Positions 43,887-53,685 of a stretch of DNA of 64,000 nt are shown here, in pieces (position 1 is the stretch's first letter; the number at the start of each line of letters is the position of its first letter). Made by a program: the position numbers and the translations under genes. Below the pieces are notes generated by a model that was given only the letters and a program-made list of their open reading frames with translations, was not told the origin of the DNA and made no database searches. Source of the DNA: Jannaschia faecimaris (lineage in GTDB: Bacteria; Pseudomonadota; Alphaproteobacteria; Rhodobacterales; Rhodobacteraceae); the NCBI RefSeq assembly GCF_900107415.1, contig NZ_FNPX01000001.1:434001-498000 (forward strand), in the 5' to 3' direction.

Positions 43887-44657
43887 TCACCTGTCCGGGG
43901 GGGGAGGCACGTCGCAGGTATACGCCGACCCATCCGGCATCGTGCAAAGATTCGCGAAATGATCTTCAGGCAGACTATCATAGCTGCGTAGCAGATGCCC
44001 GGCTTCCTCCCGGTCGAGGTAATCCATGCTACTGGCGCGCCAGTATCTGTGGACTCGCCAGTCGGACCCGTACCATGCCGCAAAGGCCGCCTCCATCGCC
44101 ACGCGCTGGTCCCCGCCGGTGCGTACCTTGGCGTAGGCATCCGCGATGTCGGAATAACGGGTCCATTCGACCGAAAGCCAGTTCCAAGGTCCGGGCATTC
44201 CCATCGCATGCAACTCCCATGCGGCTGCGGTAGTGGACGCCATCGCATCCGCCTCATAGGCAAGAACGGCACGCGCCGCTTCCTCCATGGACACTTCGTT
44301 GCTTGGGCAATAGCCGCGTTCACGTTGCAGCAGGTGGCGCATCTCGTGGAGGAGGATGACGACGCGGCCATCACGTTCGGTGTCGGCTGAAATCACGATC
44401 CGACCGGATTCGGAATCTAGGTAGCCGCGAACCTCGACAGCCCCGTCAACCAGACAGACCTCCGGGCCGACCGTGTCGAATGCCATGAAAAGATCCGGGA
44501 AACCCTCGCGAAGCGGATCGATCGCCGAAATCATGGCTGCGATCTCGTGGCCCTTTTCGCCTTCCGGAACGTAGGGCGGCGTCATGCACCGTGTCTCTGC
44601 TCCGGCTGCTCCGGCCAACGCGATCAGAACGATGGTGAGCGCTGGCGGCGCGATCAC
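43887..44657 (-). CDS. DUF6782-like putative secreted metallopeptidase
   Basis: This 256-residue protein has a Sec signal peptide (about 1-20). The mature part has the zinc-type motif HEMRH (104-108), a variant of HExxH, followed about 27 residues later by E135 in [10 protein letters not shown], a possible third ligand. Four or more cysteines (for example CMTPPY, CTMPDG, CDVPPP) suggest disulfides. I believe this matches DUF6782 but could not confirm it. The stop-start overlap with uvrB (four bases) shows it is co-transcribed downstream of uvrB. Confidence 0.7.
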   Translation of the reverse strand: MIAPPALTIVLIALAGAAGAETRCMTPPYVPEGEKGHEIAAMISAIDPLREGFPDLFMAFDTVGPEVCLVDGAVEVRGYLDSESGRIVISADTERDGRVVILLHEMRHLLQRERGYCPSNEVSMEEAARAVLAYEADAMASTTAAAWELHAMGMPGPWNWLSVEWTRYSDIADAYAKVRTGGDQRVAMEAAFAAWYGSDWRVHRYWRASSMDYLDREEAGHLLRSYDSLPEDHFANLCTMPDGSAYTCDVPPPPDR

Positions 44658-46885
44658 CGTTTCTTCCGCCGCTTTACATTCCCCCCGCGCATCCCCGGTC
44701 GACCTGCCGTGCTGCGCCCTTCGGCTTTGCGGGCGTCATCCACGGCCTGTTCCACCGCCGACTGGCGCGCCAGCGGGTCGTTCGACACCAGCAGGTCCAC
44801 CGTCTCCAGACGTTTCACCTCGTCGCGCAGGCGTGCGGCTTCCTCGAATTCCAGGTTTTCGGCAGCCTTGCGCATCTTGTCGCGCAGGGCGTCCAGATGT
44901 GCGGCGAGGTTGGCACCGGCCAACGGCGCGTCAACCTTGGCGGTGACGCGGTTCATATCCACGTCGCCCTTGTACAAACCGGCCAGAATGTCTTCGACGT
45001 TCTTCTTGACCGTCGCGGGCGTGATGCAGTGCTCCTCGTTATAGGCGATCTGGCGGGTACGGCGGCGGTTGGTCTCGTTGATGGCCCGCTCCATCGATCC
45101 GGTGATCCGGTCGGCATACATGATCACGCGGCCATCCTCGTTCCGGGCGGCGCGGCCGATCGTCTGCACGAGGGACGTTTCGGAGCGCAGGAAACCCTCC
45201 TTGTCGGCGTCCAGAATGGCGACCAGCCCGCATTCGGGAATATCCAGACCCTCGCGCAGAAGGTTGATCCCGATCAGAACGTCGAAAGCCCCGAGCCGCA
45301 GGTCGCGCAGGATCTCGATCCGCTCGATCGTATCGATGTCAGAGTGCATGTAGCGCACCTTGATACCCTGCTCGTGCAGGTATTCCGTCAGGTCCTCGGC
45401 CATCCGCTTGGTCAGCGTTGTGCAGAGTGTGCGCATGCCGCGCGCGCTCACGCGGCGGATTTCGTCCAGCAGGTCATCGACCTGTTTGCCGACCGGGCGA
45501 ATTTCGACCTCGGGGTCCAGCAGACCGGTGGGGCGGATGACCTGTTCCGTGAACACGCCGCCCGTCTGCTCCAGCTCCCACGCGGCCGGGGTGGCCGAGA
45601 CGAAGACCGACTGCGGGCGCATCGCGTCCCATTCCTCGAACTTGAGCGGGCGGTTGTCCATGCACGATGGCAGGCGGAACCCGTGTTCGGCCAGTGTCAT
45701 CTTGCGGCGGAAGTCGCCCTTGTACATGCCGCCGATCTGCGGGACCGAAACGTGGGATTCATCGGCGAAGACGATGGCGTTGTCGGGGATGTATTCAAAC
45801 AGTGTGGGGGGCGGCTCGCCCGGCGCACGACCCGTCAGGTAGCGCGAATAGTTCTCGATCCCGTTACAGACACCGGTCGCCTCCAGCATCTCGATGTCGA
45901 AATTCGTGCGCTGCTCCAACCGCTGGGCTTCCAGCAGCTTGCCATCGCCCTGAAGCTGCCCCAGACGGACCGCCAGCTCCTGCTTGATGTTCTTGATCGC
46001 GCTTTGCATCGTCGGGCGGGGCGTGACGTAGTGGCTGTTGGCGTAGATGCGGATCTTGTCCATCTCGCTGACTTTGGAGCCCGTCAACGGATCGAACTCC
46101 ACGATGCTCTCCAACTCCTCGCCAAAGAACGACAGCCGCCACGCCGCGTCGTCCAGGTGGGCTGGCCAGATTTCCAGCGAGTCGCCCCGGACGCGAAACG
46201 ATCCACGGGAAAATCCTGCGTCGTTGCGCTTGTATTGCTGGGCCACCAGGTCGGCCATCACCTTGCGTTGATCGTAGTCGGTGCCGGCAAACAGATCCTG
46301 CGTCATCGCGCCGTAGGTTTCGACCGACCCGATGCCATAGATGCACGACACGGAGGCGACGATGATGACGTCGTCGCGCTCCAGAAGCGCCCGCGTGGCC
46401 GAATGGCGCATGCGGTCGATCTGTTCGTTGATCTGGCTTTCCTTCTCGATGAAGGTATCCGACCGGGCGACATAGGCCTCGGGCTGGTAGTAGTCGTAGT
46501 AGCTGACGAAGTATTCGACGGCATTGTCAGGGAAGAAACCCTTGAACTCCCCATAGAGCTGCGCGGCCAGCGTCTTGTTCGGGGCCAGGATGATCGCGGG
46601 GCGCTGCGTCTCCTCGATGATCTTGGCCATGGTGAAGGTCTTGCCCGTGCCGGTCGCACCCAGCAGAACCTGATCCTGTTCCCCGTCCTTGATGCCTTGT
46701 GCAAGTTCGGTGATCGCGGTGGGTTGATCGCCCGCAGGCGCGAATGTCGTGTTCATCCGGAACCGAATGCCGCCTTCCATCTTGGGTCGCGCGGCGGGCG
46801 CGCGGGATGTCATGGGCACGTCGGCACCCCGTTCGGGTAACGTCGCGACGTTGCCTTTGGGCTGATTGGTGTTGTTGTGCGCCAT
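44654..46885 (-). CDS. uvrB: excinuclease ABC subunit B
   Basis: The 743-residue repair helicase starts at ATG 46883-46885 ([12 protein letters not shown]); a GTG three codons upstream is possible. Walker A GATGTGKT is at 76-83, followed by the beta-hairpin region [19 protein letters not shown], the helicase motif QTIGRAARN and the C-terminal UVR domain ([24 protein letters not shown]). An N-terminal extension of about 40 residues before the conserved core is common in alphaproteobacteria. UvrB verifies DNA damage with UvrA and recruits UvrC. Confidence 0.97.
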   Translation of the reverse strand: MAHNNTNQPKGNVATLPERGADVPMTSRAPAARPKMEGGIRFRMNTTFAPAGDQPTAITELAQGIKDGEQDQVLLGATGTGKTFTMAKIIEETQRPAIILAPNKTLAAQLYGEFKGFFPDNAVEYFVSYYDYYQPEAYVARSDTFIEKESQINEQIDRMRHSATRALLERDDVIIVASVSCIYGIGSVETYGAMTQDLFAGTDYDQRKVMADLVAQQYKRNDAGFSRGSFRVRGDSLEIWPAHLDDAAWRLSFFGEELESIVEFDPLTGSKVSEMDKIRIYANSHYVTPRPTMQSAIKNIKQELAVRLGQLQGDGKLLEAQRLEQRTNFDIEMLEATGVCNGIENYSRYLTGRAPGEPPPTLFEYIPDNAIVFADESHVSVPQIGGMYKGDFRRKMTLAEHGFRLPSCMDNRPLKFEEWDAMRPQSVFVSATPAAWELEQTGGVFTEQVIRPTGLLDPEVEIRPVGKQVDDLLDEIRRVSARGMRTLCTTLTKRMAEDLTEYLHEQGIKVRYMHSDIDTIERIEILRDLRLGAFDVLIGINLLREGLDIPECGLVAILDADKEGFLRSETSLVQTIGRAARNEDGRVIMYADRITGSMERAINETNRRRTRQIAYNEEHCITPATVKKNVEDILAGLYKGDVDMNRVTAKVDAPLAGANLAAHLDALRDKMRKAAENLEFEEAARLRDEVKRLETVDLLVSNDPLARQSAVEQAVDDARKAEGRSTAGRPGMRGGNVKRRKKR

Positions 46886-47060
46886 GGAACTCACCGGTCT
46901 GGGGATGCGACTAATCTATTGCGTCCGGGCGGCGTCACAACCCCACGCTGCGGCCATGGTGCGCGCGCGACGCGCGGGTGCGGCCAGATCACGTCTTGCA
47001 AGGAGGGGGGACGGGCGGTTATTCACCGCAACACACGTCTGACTTTCCCGGAGCAAGCCC

Positions 47061-47372
47061 ATGCGCGCGCGTATCTACAAACCCGCCAAGACGGCCATGT
47101 CTTCGGGCACGGCCAAGACCCGCGACTGGGTGCTGGAGTTCGTGAGCGAAACAGCGCGCGAGATTGATCCGCTGACCGGTTGGACCGGGGGGCGTGACAC
47201 GCAGGCGCAGGTCAAGCTGCAGTTCGAGACCCGGAAGGACGCAGAAGACTACGCCCGTGACAAGGGGGTCGAATACATCGTGCTACGGCCGCAGGGTCGC
47301 AAAGCCAATCTGCGCGCAGGTGGTTATGGCGAGAATTTCGCGACCAACCGCCGCGCCGTGTGGACACACTGA
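47061..47372 (+). CDS. NDUFS4-family NADH dehydrogenase accessory subunit
   Basis: The 103-residue protein matches the ETC complex I subunit family (NDUFS4): [55 protein letters not shown] and [16 protein letters not shown], which are features also found in the mitochondrial subunit. It binds the peripheral arm of complex I. The main nuo operon is not in this window. ATG 47061 is preceded by GGAGC, a fair ribosome binding site. Confidence 0.9.
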   Translation: MRARIYKPAKTAMSSGTAKTRDWVLEFVSETAREIDPLTGWTGGRDTQAQVKLQFETRKDAEDYARDKGVEYIVLRPQGRKANLRAGGYGENFATNRRAVWTH

Positions 47373-47376
47373 AGTT

Positions 47377-48543
47377 TCATCTGCGCGCGGCGATCGCCTG
47401 ACCTGCCGCGACGCCCGATGACCAGGCCCACTGGAAATTATAGCCGCCTAGCCACCCCGTGACGTCCACGGCCTCGCCGATGGCGTATAGGCCGGGGACA
47501 GTGCGCGCTTCCATCGTCTTGGACGAAAGGGCGGCGGTATCGATGCCGCCTGCCGTCACCTCGGCCTTTGCATAGCCTTCGGTGCCCGTTGGATGGAACG
47601 TCAGGTTTTCCAGACGCGCCGCCACGCCGTCCAGCATCGTATCGGAGGCATTTCCGAGTTCGGTCGGCAGCGCGATACGCACGGCCAGAACGTCGGCCAG
47701 GCGTTTGGGAAGATGTTCGACCAAGGCGGCCTTGAGGCCCGCCCGTGGCATCCGCTTGCGCGCATCGCGCAGCTTTGCACCCGCATCCGGCAGGACGTTG
47801 ATCGTGACCGGCGCTCCGGGGGCCCAATAGGATGAGACCTGAAGAATCGCCGGACCGGACAGACCGCGATGCGTGAAAAGCGACGCTTCTTCGAACGACT
47901 TGCCCCTCACAGATGCGACCGAGGGCACCGCGACGCCCGAGATGTCGCGAAAGGCGGCGTCATCGTCCCCAAGCGTGAAGGGGACAAGCGCGGGGCGGGG
48001 CGGAACGATGTTCAGTCCGAATTGCCGCGCGATATCATAGGCTATGCCGGTCGCCCCCATCTTGGGAATCGACGGCCCGCCCGTGGCAATGACGAGGGCG
48101 GGCGCGGTGGCCCCGGCGGCACGGTATATCCCGTCGGCGTGGCTGATCTCTCCGATCTCGGTGGACAGGCGAACTTCAACTCCGCCCTTCGCACATTCGT
48201 CCAGCAACATCGCCACGATCTGCCGCGCGCTGTCGTCGCAGAAAAGCTGACCCAGGGTTTTTTCGTGCCAGGCGATGCCATGCGCCTGCACCAGCTCCAG
48301 GAAATCCCACTGGGTATAGCGGCTTAGCGCGGATTTGGCGAAATGGGGGTTCTCGGACAGAAACCGCGACGCCTCGGTTCCGGTATTGGTGAAATTGCAA
48401 CGCCCCCCGCCCGAGATCAGGACCTTCTTTCCGGCCTTGGGCGCATGATCCACGAGCAGGACGCGCGCGCCCGCCTGACCAGCGGTGGCCGCGCACATCA
48501 GGCCCGCGCCGCCTGCGCCCAGAATGATTGCATCATAGTGCAT
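47377..48543 (-). CDS. BaiN/HI0933 family flavoprotein
   Basis: The 388-residue FAD protein has an N-terminal dinucleotide motif GAGGAGLMCA and the family region KVLISGGGRCNFTNTG. The C-terminal part has GGIDTAALSSKTMEARTVPGLYAIGEAVDVTGWLGGYNFQWA, typical of the HI0933/YhiN group. Members are predicted NAD(P)/FAD oxidoreductases of uncertain substrate. It is convergent with the NDUFS4-like gene, leaving four bases between them. Confidence 0.9.
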   Translation of the reverse strand: MHYDAIILGAGGAGLMCAATAGQAGARVLLVDHAPKAGKKVLISGGGRCNFTNTGTEASRFLSENPHFAKSALSRYTQWDFLELVQAHGIAWHEKTLGQLFCDDSARQIVAMLLDECAKGGVEVRLSTEIGEISHADGIYRAAGATAPALVIATGGPSIPKMGATGIAYDIARQFGLNIVPPRPALVPFTLGDDDAAFRDISGVAVPSVASVRGKSFEEASLFTHRGLSGPAILQVSSYWAPGAPVTINVLPDAGAKLRDARKRMPRAGLKAALVEHLPKRLADVLAVRIALPTELGNASDTMLDGVAARLENLTFHPTGTEGYAKAEVTAGGIDTAALSSKTMEARTVPGLYAIGEAVDVTGWLGGYNFQWAWSSGVAAGQAIAARR

Positions 48544-48625
48544 GGCCGGTCTCTAGGCGCTGACGATGCCCGCTGCAACGCGGGGGGCGGTTTCCATGGT
48601 GTCGCAGCGCGCTAGGTCGCAGACC

Positions 48626-49141
48626 ATGATGAAATCAATATTGATGGCCTTTATGGCCGCGACCCCGGCCATTGCGGAGGATGGGATGGATCTGACCCCT
48701 GACTGGGAATACGTGGCCGATACGGTCATGGGCGGCGTGTCCACCGGACAGATCACACGGGAAGTCGTCGGCGGGCGCGCGGCGGTCCGGCTGACGGGTG
48801 ACGTCTCCTTGGACAACAACGGGGGCTTCGTGCAGATGGCGTTCGATACCGATGTCGATGCGAGCGTGTTCGTCGGGGTCGAGTTCGATGCCTATGGCAA
48901 CGGTGAAACCTACGAGTTGCGCGCGCGCACCGATGCGTTGACGCGACCTTGGCAAAGTTTCCGTGCCACGTTTGTTGCCCCGGCGGAATGGACCACCATC
49001 CGCATCCCCTTCGCCGATCTGGAGGCGCACCGAACCGACGCGCGTTTCGTTCCGGGCGAGCTGCGGCGTTTGGGTCTGCTGGCTATCGGACGAGAGTTTC
49101 GGGCCGACCTGGCTGTTTCCGGCATCCGCCTGTTCCAATGA
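48626..49141 (+). CDS. CIA30 domain protein (NDUFAF1-like)
   Basis: This protein has 171 residues, taking ATG 48626 (MMKSILMAFMAATPAIAED), which gives a short signal-like N-terminus; the open frame extends upstream to 48566. The domain matches CIA30: VADTVMGGVSTGQI, GDVSLDNNGGFVQMAF, YELRARTD, PFADLEA and the end SGIRLFQ. The mitochondrial protein NDUFAF1 with this domain assembles complex I. The bacterial role is unknown. It is translationally coupled to the ABC1 kinase gene by the overlapping ATGA. Confidence 0.88.
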   Translation: MMKSILMAFMAATPAIAEDGMDLTPDWEYVADTVMGGVSTGQITREVVGGRAAVRLTGDVSLDNNGGFVQMAFDTDVDASVFVGVEFDAYGNGETYELRARTDALTRPWQSFRATFVAPAEWTTIRIPFADLEAHRTDARFVPGELRRLGLLAIGREFRADLAVSGIRLFQ

Positions 49142-50457
49142 CCGGCGGGCATAAGTCACGCGCGGTTCCTGTTCCCTCCGGGCGCTTCAATCGCCTTGCG
49201 CGGATCGGCGGATTGGGTGCGGGCGTGGCCGGGCGGATGGCGATGGGGGGTGCATGGCAACTGGGTCAGGGCAAGCGGCCCGACGTGCGTGGTCTGCTTC
49301 TGACGCCAAAGAATATCACCCGCGTGACCGAGCAGCTGGCCCAGATGCGTGGGGCCGCGATGAAGATCGGTCAGTTGGTGTCGATGGACACGGGCGATGT
49401 GCTGCCCCCCGAACTGGCGCAGATCATGGCGCGGTTGCGCGACGATGCGCATAGGATGCCACCCGCGCAGCTCAAACGTGTGCTGACGGAGAATTGGCCG
49501 CGCGGCTGGCTTGGGCAATTTGCGCAGTTCGACGTCCACCCTATTGCCGCGGCCTCCATCGGTCAGGTGCATCGCGGCCAGTTGAAGGATGGGCGCGACC
49601 TTGCGATCAAGGTGCAATACCCCGGCGTCGCGGGCAGCATCGACAGCGACGTCATCAACGTCGGTGCATTGATCCGCATGTCTGGCCTGTTGCCCAAGGG
49701 TTTCGAGCTTGCCCCGTATCTGGAACAAGCGCGGCAACAGCTCCACGAGGAAACGGACTACGCGCTGGAGGGTCGGCACCTCGTGCGGTTCGGCCAACTT
49801 CTGTCGAATGACCCGGCGTTCGACGTTCCGGCGTTGCAGTCCGATTGGACGACCGACAACATTCTTGCGATGTCCTTCGTTTCCGGCGCGCCGATCGAGA
49901 CGGCAGCCGACGCGCCACAGCACACCCGCGACCACATCGCCCGCAGCCTGATCGCATTGACCCTGCGGGAGCTGTTCGAGTGGGGCGTGATGCAGAGCGA
50001 CCCGAACTTCGCCAACTATCGTTGGAATGCTGATAGCGGGCGGATTGTTCTGCTGGATTTCGGTGCCACTCGGGAGATTTCGCCACACGTCGCGGGACGG
50101 TATCGCGAGTTGATGCGCGCGGGCCTTGCGGGAGACATGGCGCGGGCGGAGACCGTCGCGGACGAGATCGGCTTTCTGTCGAGCGCTATTTCGTCGGATC
50201 ACCGGATACGGATCATGGGCATGATGGAGATCGTCTTCGACGCCCTGCGTATGCCTGGCCCGTTCGATTTCGTCGCCACCGACCTGCCGCGCAGGATGCA
50301 GGCCGAGGGTGAGGCGCTGGCGCGATCAGGCTTTGTGCCGCCTCCGGTGCCGATTGATGTTCTTTACCTTCAGCGCAAATTCGGGGGCATGTTCCTGCTG
50401 GCATCGAAACTGCGCGCGCGGGTCGATGTGCGAGGCCTGATGAATGCGCACCTGTGA
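49138..50457 (+). CDS. ABC1 family atypical kinase, COQ8/ADCK-like
   Basis: The 439-residue protein starts at ATG 49138. It has the KxGQ motif KIGQ (76-79), ASIGQVH (139-145), AIKVQYPG (156-163), MQSDPNFAN (285-293) and the DFG at 307-309. The catalytic-loop form MQ-x-DPN-x-x-N resembles mitochondrial COQ8 (ADCK3/4) rather than the HADPHPGN form of enterobacterial UbiB. These proteins support ubiquinone synthesis. It is coupled to the CIA30-like gene and lies near an NDUFS4-like gene, which suggests a link to the respiratory chain. Confidence 0.88.
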   Translation: MTGGHKSRAVPVPSGRFNRLARIGGLGAGVAGRMAMGGAWQLGQGKRPDVRGLLLTPKNITRVTEQLAQMRGAAMKIGQLVSMDTGDVLPPELAQIMARLRDDAHRMPPAQLKRVLTENWPRGWLGQFAQFDVHPIAAASIGQVHRGQLKDGRDLAIKVQYPGVAGSIDSDVINVGALIRMSGLLPKGFELAPYLEQARQQLHEETDYALEGRHLVRFGQLLSNDPAFDVPALQSDWTTDNILAMSFVSGAPIETAADAPQHTRDHIARSLIALTLRELFEWGVMQSDPNFANYRWNADSGRIVLLDFGATREISPHVAGRYRELMRAGLAGDMARAETVADEIGFLSSAISSDHRIRIMGMMEIVFDALRMPGPFDFVATDLPRRMQAEGEALARSGFVPPPVPIDVLYLQRKFGGMFLLASKLRARVDVRGLMNAHL

Positions 50458-50496
50458 CTTGCGTTCCGACCCGGCTTCACGGCATGAACGCGGCAA

Positions 50497-50570
50497 GGGC
50501 CCATAGCTCAGCTGGATAGAGCAGCCGACTTCTAATCGGCAGGTCGAGGGTTCGAATCCTTCTGGGCCCG
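50497..50570 (+). tRNA. tRNA-Arg (anticodon TCT)
   Basis: The acceptor stem pairs GGGCCCA (50497-50503) with TGGGCCC (50563-50569). The D arm has AGCTCAGCTGGATAGAGC, the anticodon arm loop is CTTCTAA with anticodon TCT, and the T arm has GGTTCGAATCC. CCA is not encoded. Discriminator base G at 50570. Confidence 0.95.
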
Positions 50571-50764
50571 CGACACCTTTGGCGACGACCCTGATCGGTT
50601 GAGCAACCCGGATCTGAGTCGCCCCGAGTGCCTCGGCTGTTGCGCCGTCCTGAAGAATGAAATTGAACGAGGCACCGGTGCCCCGCGCCCCGTGGGCCCG
50701 TCTGTGTGTCCAACGCTATCCACCCGGTCGCGCCCACGGGTGGGCACAACCGGATGCACTATGC
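50571..50764. other. intergenic region between tRNA-Arg and the TRAP operon
   Basis: This is 194 bases with no gene or RNA that I can support. No integrase or attachment-like repeat was seen next to the tRNA, so there is no sign of an integrated element at this site. Confidence 0.45.
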
Positions 50765-52048
50765 CTATTGCAGCAAGGCTGGCAGGAACAGCGCGATGCT
50801 TGGGAAGGCGATCAACAGGAAGGCCATGGCCAACATGGTCAGGCAGTAGGGCAAGGCTCCCAGCATGACTTCGTTTAGGCTGCCGGATTTGCGCGCCCCC
50901 TGAACCACGTACAGGTTCAGCCCGACCGGCGGCGTTATCAGTGCCATCTCGATCAGCACGATCATCAGGATACCGAACCAGATCACGTCATAGCCCTGCG
51001 TAACGACCAGCGGAACGATGATCGGGATCGTCACAACCATCAGCGACAACGTTTCGATGAAGAAGCCCAAGACGATGTAGAGGACGACGACCACGAGGAT
51101 CGTCTTGATCGGTGTCAGTCCCAGTCCCGTCATGAATTCGGTAAGCTCGCGACCAAGACCGGCAGAGGCCAGCGTGAAGTTGAGGAAGGACGCCCCGATC
51201 ACGATCAGCATGATCATTGAGGTGATCTTGACCGTGCCCGTCAGGCTTTGGCTGAGCATGTCCCAAGAGATGCCTCCGAATGCTAGGGCGATCAGGAAGG
51301 CTCCCGCCACGCCGACGGCCGCTGCCTCGGTCGGTGTCGCCCAACCGAGATAAATGGAGCCGACAATCAGCCCGAACAGGATCAGGATCGGGACCAGATC
51401 GATCAGAGCGCGCAGCATTTGCGGGAACGGGAAGGTGCGTCGCACACCGCCCAGATCCGGACGAATCGTGCAGATGATCGCGGTGACGGCCATGAAGGCG
51501 ACGGCCAGCGCAATACCCGGAACCAGACCAGCGAGGAACAGCTGCGGGATCGAGGATTGGGTCAGAAAGCCGTAGACGATCAGGTTGATCGACGGCGGGA
51601 TCATGATGCCCAGCGTGCCACCAGCCGCGATCGCGCCGGAGAACAGCTTGGGGTCATAGCCCAGCTTTTCAGCTTGCGGCATCGCGACGGTTGCAACCGT
51701 CGCTGCCGTTGCAACCGAGGAGCCGGAGGTCGCAGAGAACATCGTCGCCGTCGCCACGTTGGCATGGATCAGACCACCCGGCAGCCATGATACCCACCGA
51801 TCAAGCGCCGCATAGGTCCGGGTGGCGACACCGCTGCGCACGAGGATTTCGCCCAACAGCACGAAGAACGGAATCGCGATCAGCGTGGCCGAATTCGATG
51901 CCGACCAGACCATGTTGCCCAGACCGCGCGTCAGCGGAAAACTGGAAAAGAATACATCGATGCCGAACCCAAGCAGGAACAGGACGATGCCGACGGGAAT
52001 GGACAGGGCCAGCAGGGCCAGAAGGCCGACGGAGACATAGGCGATCAT
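50765..52048 (-). CDS. TRAP transporter large permease (DctM type), second system
   Basis: The 427-residue membrane protein starts at ATG 52046-52048 (MIAYVSVGLLALLAL), inside a longer open frame. DctM features include FSATSGSSVATAATVATVAMP, GTLGIMIPPSINLIVYGF, GWATPTEAAAVG and ALITPPVGLNLYVVQGA. It is the last gene of the operon, overlapping the small permease gene by four bases. It is about 25 residues shorter than the first system's large permease. Confidence 0.93.
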   Translation of the reverse strand: MIAYVSVGLLALLALSIPVGIVLFLLGFGIDVFFSSFPLTRGLGNMVWSASNSATLIAIPFFVLLGEILVRSGVATRTYAALDRWVSWLPGGLIHANVATATMFSATSGSSVATAATVATVAMPQAEKLGYDPKLFSGAIAAGGTLGIMIPPSINLIVYGFLTQSSIPQLFLAGLVPGIALAVAFMAVTAIICTIRPDLGGVRRTFPFPQMLRALIDLVPILILFGLIVGSIYLGWATPTEAAAVGVAGAFLIALAFGGISWDMLSQSLTGTVKITSMIMLIVIGASFLNFTLASAGLGRELTEFMTGLGLTPIKTILVVVVLYIVLGFFIETLSLMVVTIPIIVPLVVTQGYDVIWFGILMIVLIEMALITPPVGLNLYVVQGARKSGSLNEVMLGALPYCLTMLAMAFLLIAFPSIALFLPALLQ

Positions 52049-52593
52049 TGCAGCGTCTCCTGTTCGGCGAATGCGCCGACGAAGGCTTCGGTTTCCGCGT
52101 GGCGACGCTTTATCAGCAGGCTCAGCGCGGCAAGGGTGGTCAGGGTCGACATCAGGGCAAACCAGACCCAACCGGCGAACCACGGGAGCTGAACCCAGAT
52201 GAGCGGCGTTTCCAGCGGCGTGTTCGCGCGAGACCCGTTGGTGAGCGACCGCTCCACCACGGGCCAGGCCTTGATCGCGATCGTGATGATGACGCCGGAC
52301 ATGACGATCATCGAGAAGACGTCGAACAGGGCCTTGCCGAATGTCTGAAAGCGCGTGCGCAACAGGTCGATGCGCACGTGCCCAAGTTCCAACAGCGTGT
52401 ATGACATGCCCCAGGATGTCGCGAGCGCCATGGCGTATCCCGCGATCTCCTCGGTGCCGCCAAGGGACGTTCCGATCTGGCGCATGATGATATCGGTCAG
52501 CACGAAGGCTGCGCAGAGCAGCAGGCCAGCTCCGACAACAAGGGCGACGCCTTTGTTGAGGGCGCGCAGGCCGTGTATCATCTTGAGTTCCAT
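52045..52593 (-). CDS. TRAP transporter small permease (DctQ type), second system
   Basis: The 182-residue membrane protein starts at ATG 52591-52593 (MELKMIHGL). It has four helices with the DctQ pattern around residues 12-36, EEIAGYAMALATSWGMSYTL, then the conserved HVRIDLL. The upstream extension of the open frame is arginine-rich and probably not translated. It follows the binding-protein gene by 26 bases. Confidence 0.9.
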   Translation of the reverse strand: MELKMIHGLRALNKGVALVVGAGLLLCAAFVLTDIIMRQIGTSLGGTEEIAGYAMALATSWGMSYTLLELGHVRIDLLRTRFQTFGKALFDVFSMIVMSGVIITIAIKAWPVVERSLTNGSRANTPLETPLIWVQLPWFAGWVWFALMSTLTTLAALSLLIKRRHAETEAFVGAFAEQETLQ

Positions 52594-52619
52594 GATCGGT
52601 CCGTCCCCTGATTGCTGTT

Positions 52620-53651
52620 TTAGTTGATCGTCACACCGACGGTCGCGCCGACGCTTTCGTTCCAGCGCGCGGCCCAATCGGCACCGGCACGCTCCGCCCA
52701 TTCAGGCAGCACTTCCGTGGTCAGGATTTCGCGCGCATGTGCGAAGTCCTCATCGCTCACTTCGACGAGGGTCATGGACCGGGCTTCGCCAGAGGGACAT
52801 TCGCCATTGCCGGTCAGACAGGCGATGTCATTGACCAAGGCATCCTGTGCGCTGGCCCAGGCAGGATCTTCGAAGCCGGAGACGACTTCGGAGGAAATCA
52901 GCGCCTGCGTATCGGCGTCGAGGCTGTTCCACTTGTCGAGGTTGATGGCTGTGACGACGGAGTCCCAGCCGCCCAGCGGGATCGGCAGCAGATGGGTCGA
53001 GACTTCCCACCAGCCCGCGCTGTAGCCCGAGCCCGCCCCGGTCACGGCACAATCGACGACACCGTTCTGCAACGCGCCCGGTACTTCGGCGAAGGAGACG
53101 TTCACGCCCTCGGCCCCGAGAGCCTCCAGCAGCTTGGCGGTCATCCGGCCTGACGCGCGGACCTTGAGGCCTTCGAGGTCCGCCAGCGACGCGATCTCGT
53201 GATTGCAGAATACGACCTGCGGCGGATAGGGGGCAATGGCGAGGACATGGCTGTTGAAGCGGTCGCGGTAGATGTCCGAGACCATCGGGCGTGCGGCATC
53301 GACCATCGCGCGGGCCTCGTCTGCCGTCAGCGCCAGCAGCGGCACGTCAAGGCCTTCCAGCTCGGGCGCATCGGCCACGGCATAGTCGGCCACGGTCATG
53401 GCGACATCATAGACGCCCTGACCCAGCAGCGGATAGATGTCGCCCAAGCCAAGGCTCATCTGGTTGTGCGTGGTCAATTCCACGTTGATCGTACCGCCAG
53501 ACGCCTCGGGGAGGGTCGTGCCCCAGAACGGGGCTTCGTACTGATTGTGCAATGGCAGGCTGGACCAGCTTCCGACGACAGACAGATCCTCTGCGAGGGC
53601 CGGCGCGGCGAGGGCCGTGGTGGCGGCGAGTAGGGCAAGTGCGTTTTTCAT
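52620..53651 (-). CDS. TRAP transporter substrate-binding protein (DctP type), second system
   Basis: This 343-residue protein starts at ATG 53649-53651 (MKNALALLAATTAL) and has a Sec signal peptide (about 1-20, ending APALA). The mature part has TRAP binding-protein features VTLS-like spacing, GDIYPLLGQGVYDVAM, and GLKVRASG with the arginine that usually contacts a carboxylate, then EVPGALQNGVVDCA. A carboxylate-bearing ligand is therefore likely. The neighbouring DUF1445 enzyme suggests glutamate or oxoproline type compounds, as inference. Confidence 0.92.
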   Translation of the reverse strand: MKNALALLAATTALAAPALAEDLSVVGSWSSLPLHNQYEAPFWGTTLPEASGGTINVELTTHNQMSLGLGDIYPLLGQGVYDVAMTVADYAVADAPELEGLDVPLLALTADEARAMVDAARPMVSDIYRDRFNSHVLAIAPYPPQVVFCNHEIASLADLEGLKVRASGRMTAKLLEALGAEGVNVSFAEVPGALQNGVVDCAVTGAGSGYSAGWWEVSTHLLPIPLGGWDSVVTAINLDKWNSLDADTQALISSEVVSGFEDPAWASAQDALVNDIACLTGNGECPSGEARSMTLVEVSDEDFAHAREILTTEVLPEWAERAGADWAARWNESVGATVGVTIN

Positions 53652-53685
53652 GGTCGAACTCCTTGTTGGGTGAGATTTTATTGAT

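Noticed and set aside
44897-46840. 647-codon plus-strand frame opposite uvrB
   Set aside because: It is a shadow of the high-GC uvrB coding strand, lacks a family pattern and has no ribosome binding site. uvrB on the minus strand is unmistakable.
49156-50202. 348-codon minus-strand frame opposite the ABC1 kinase
   Set aside because: It is an antisense shadow; the plus-strand kinase motifs are clear.
50477-50759. Short minus-strand frames over the tRNA
   Set aside because: They arise from tRNA and flanking sequence and show no protein family.
50497-50764. Integration site at tRNA-Arg
   Set aside because: No integrase, no repeat of the tRNA 3' end and no phage-type genes were found nearby.
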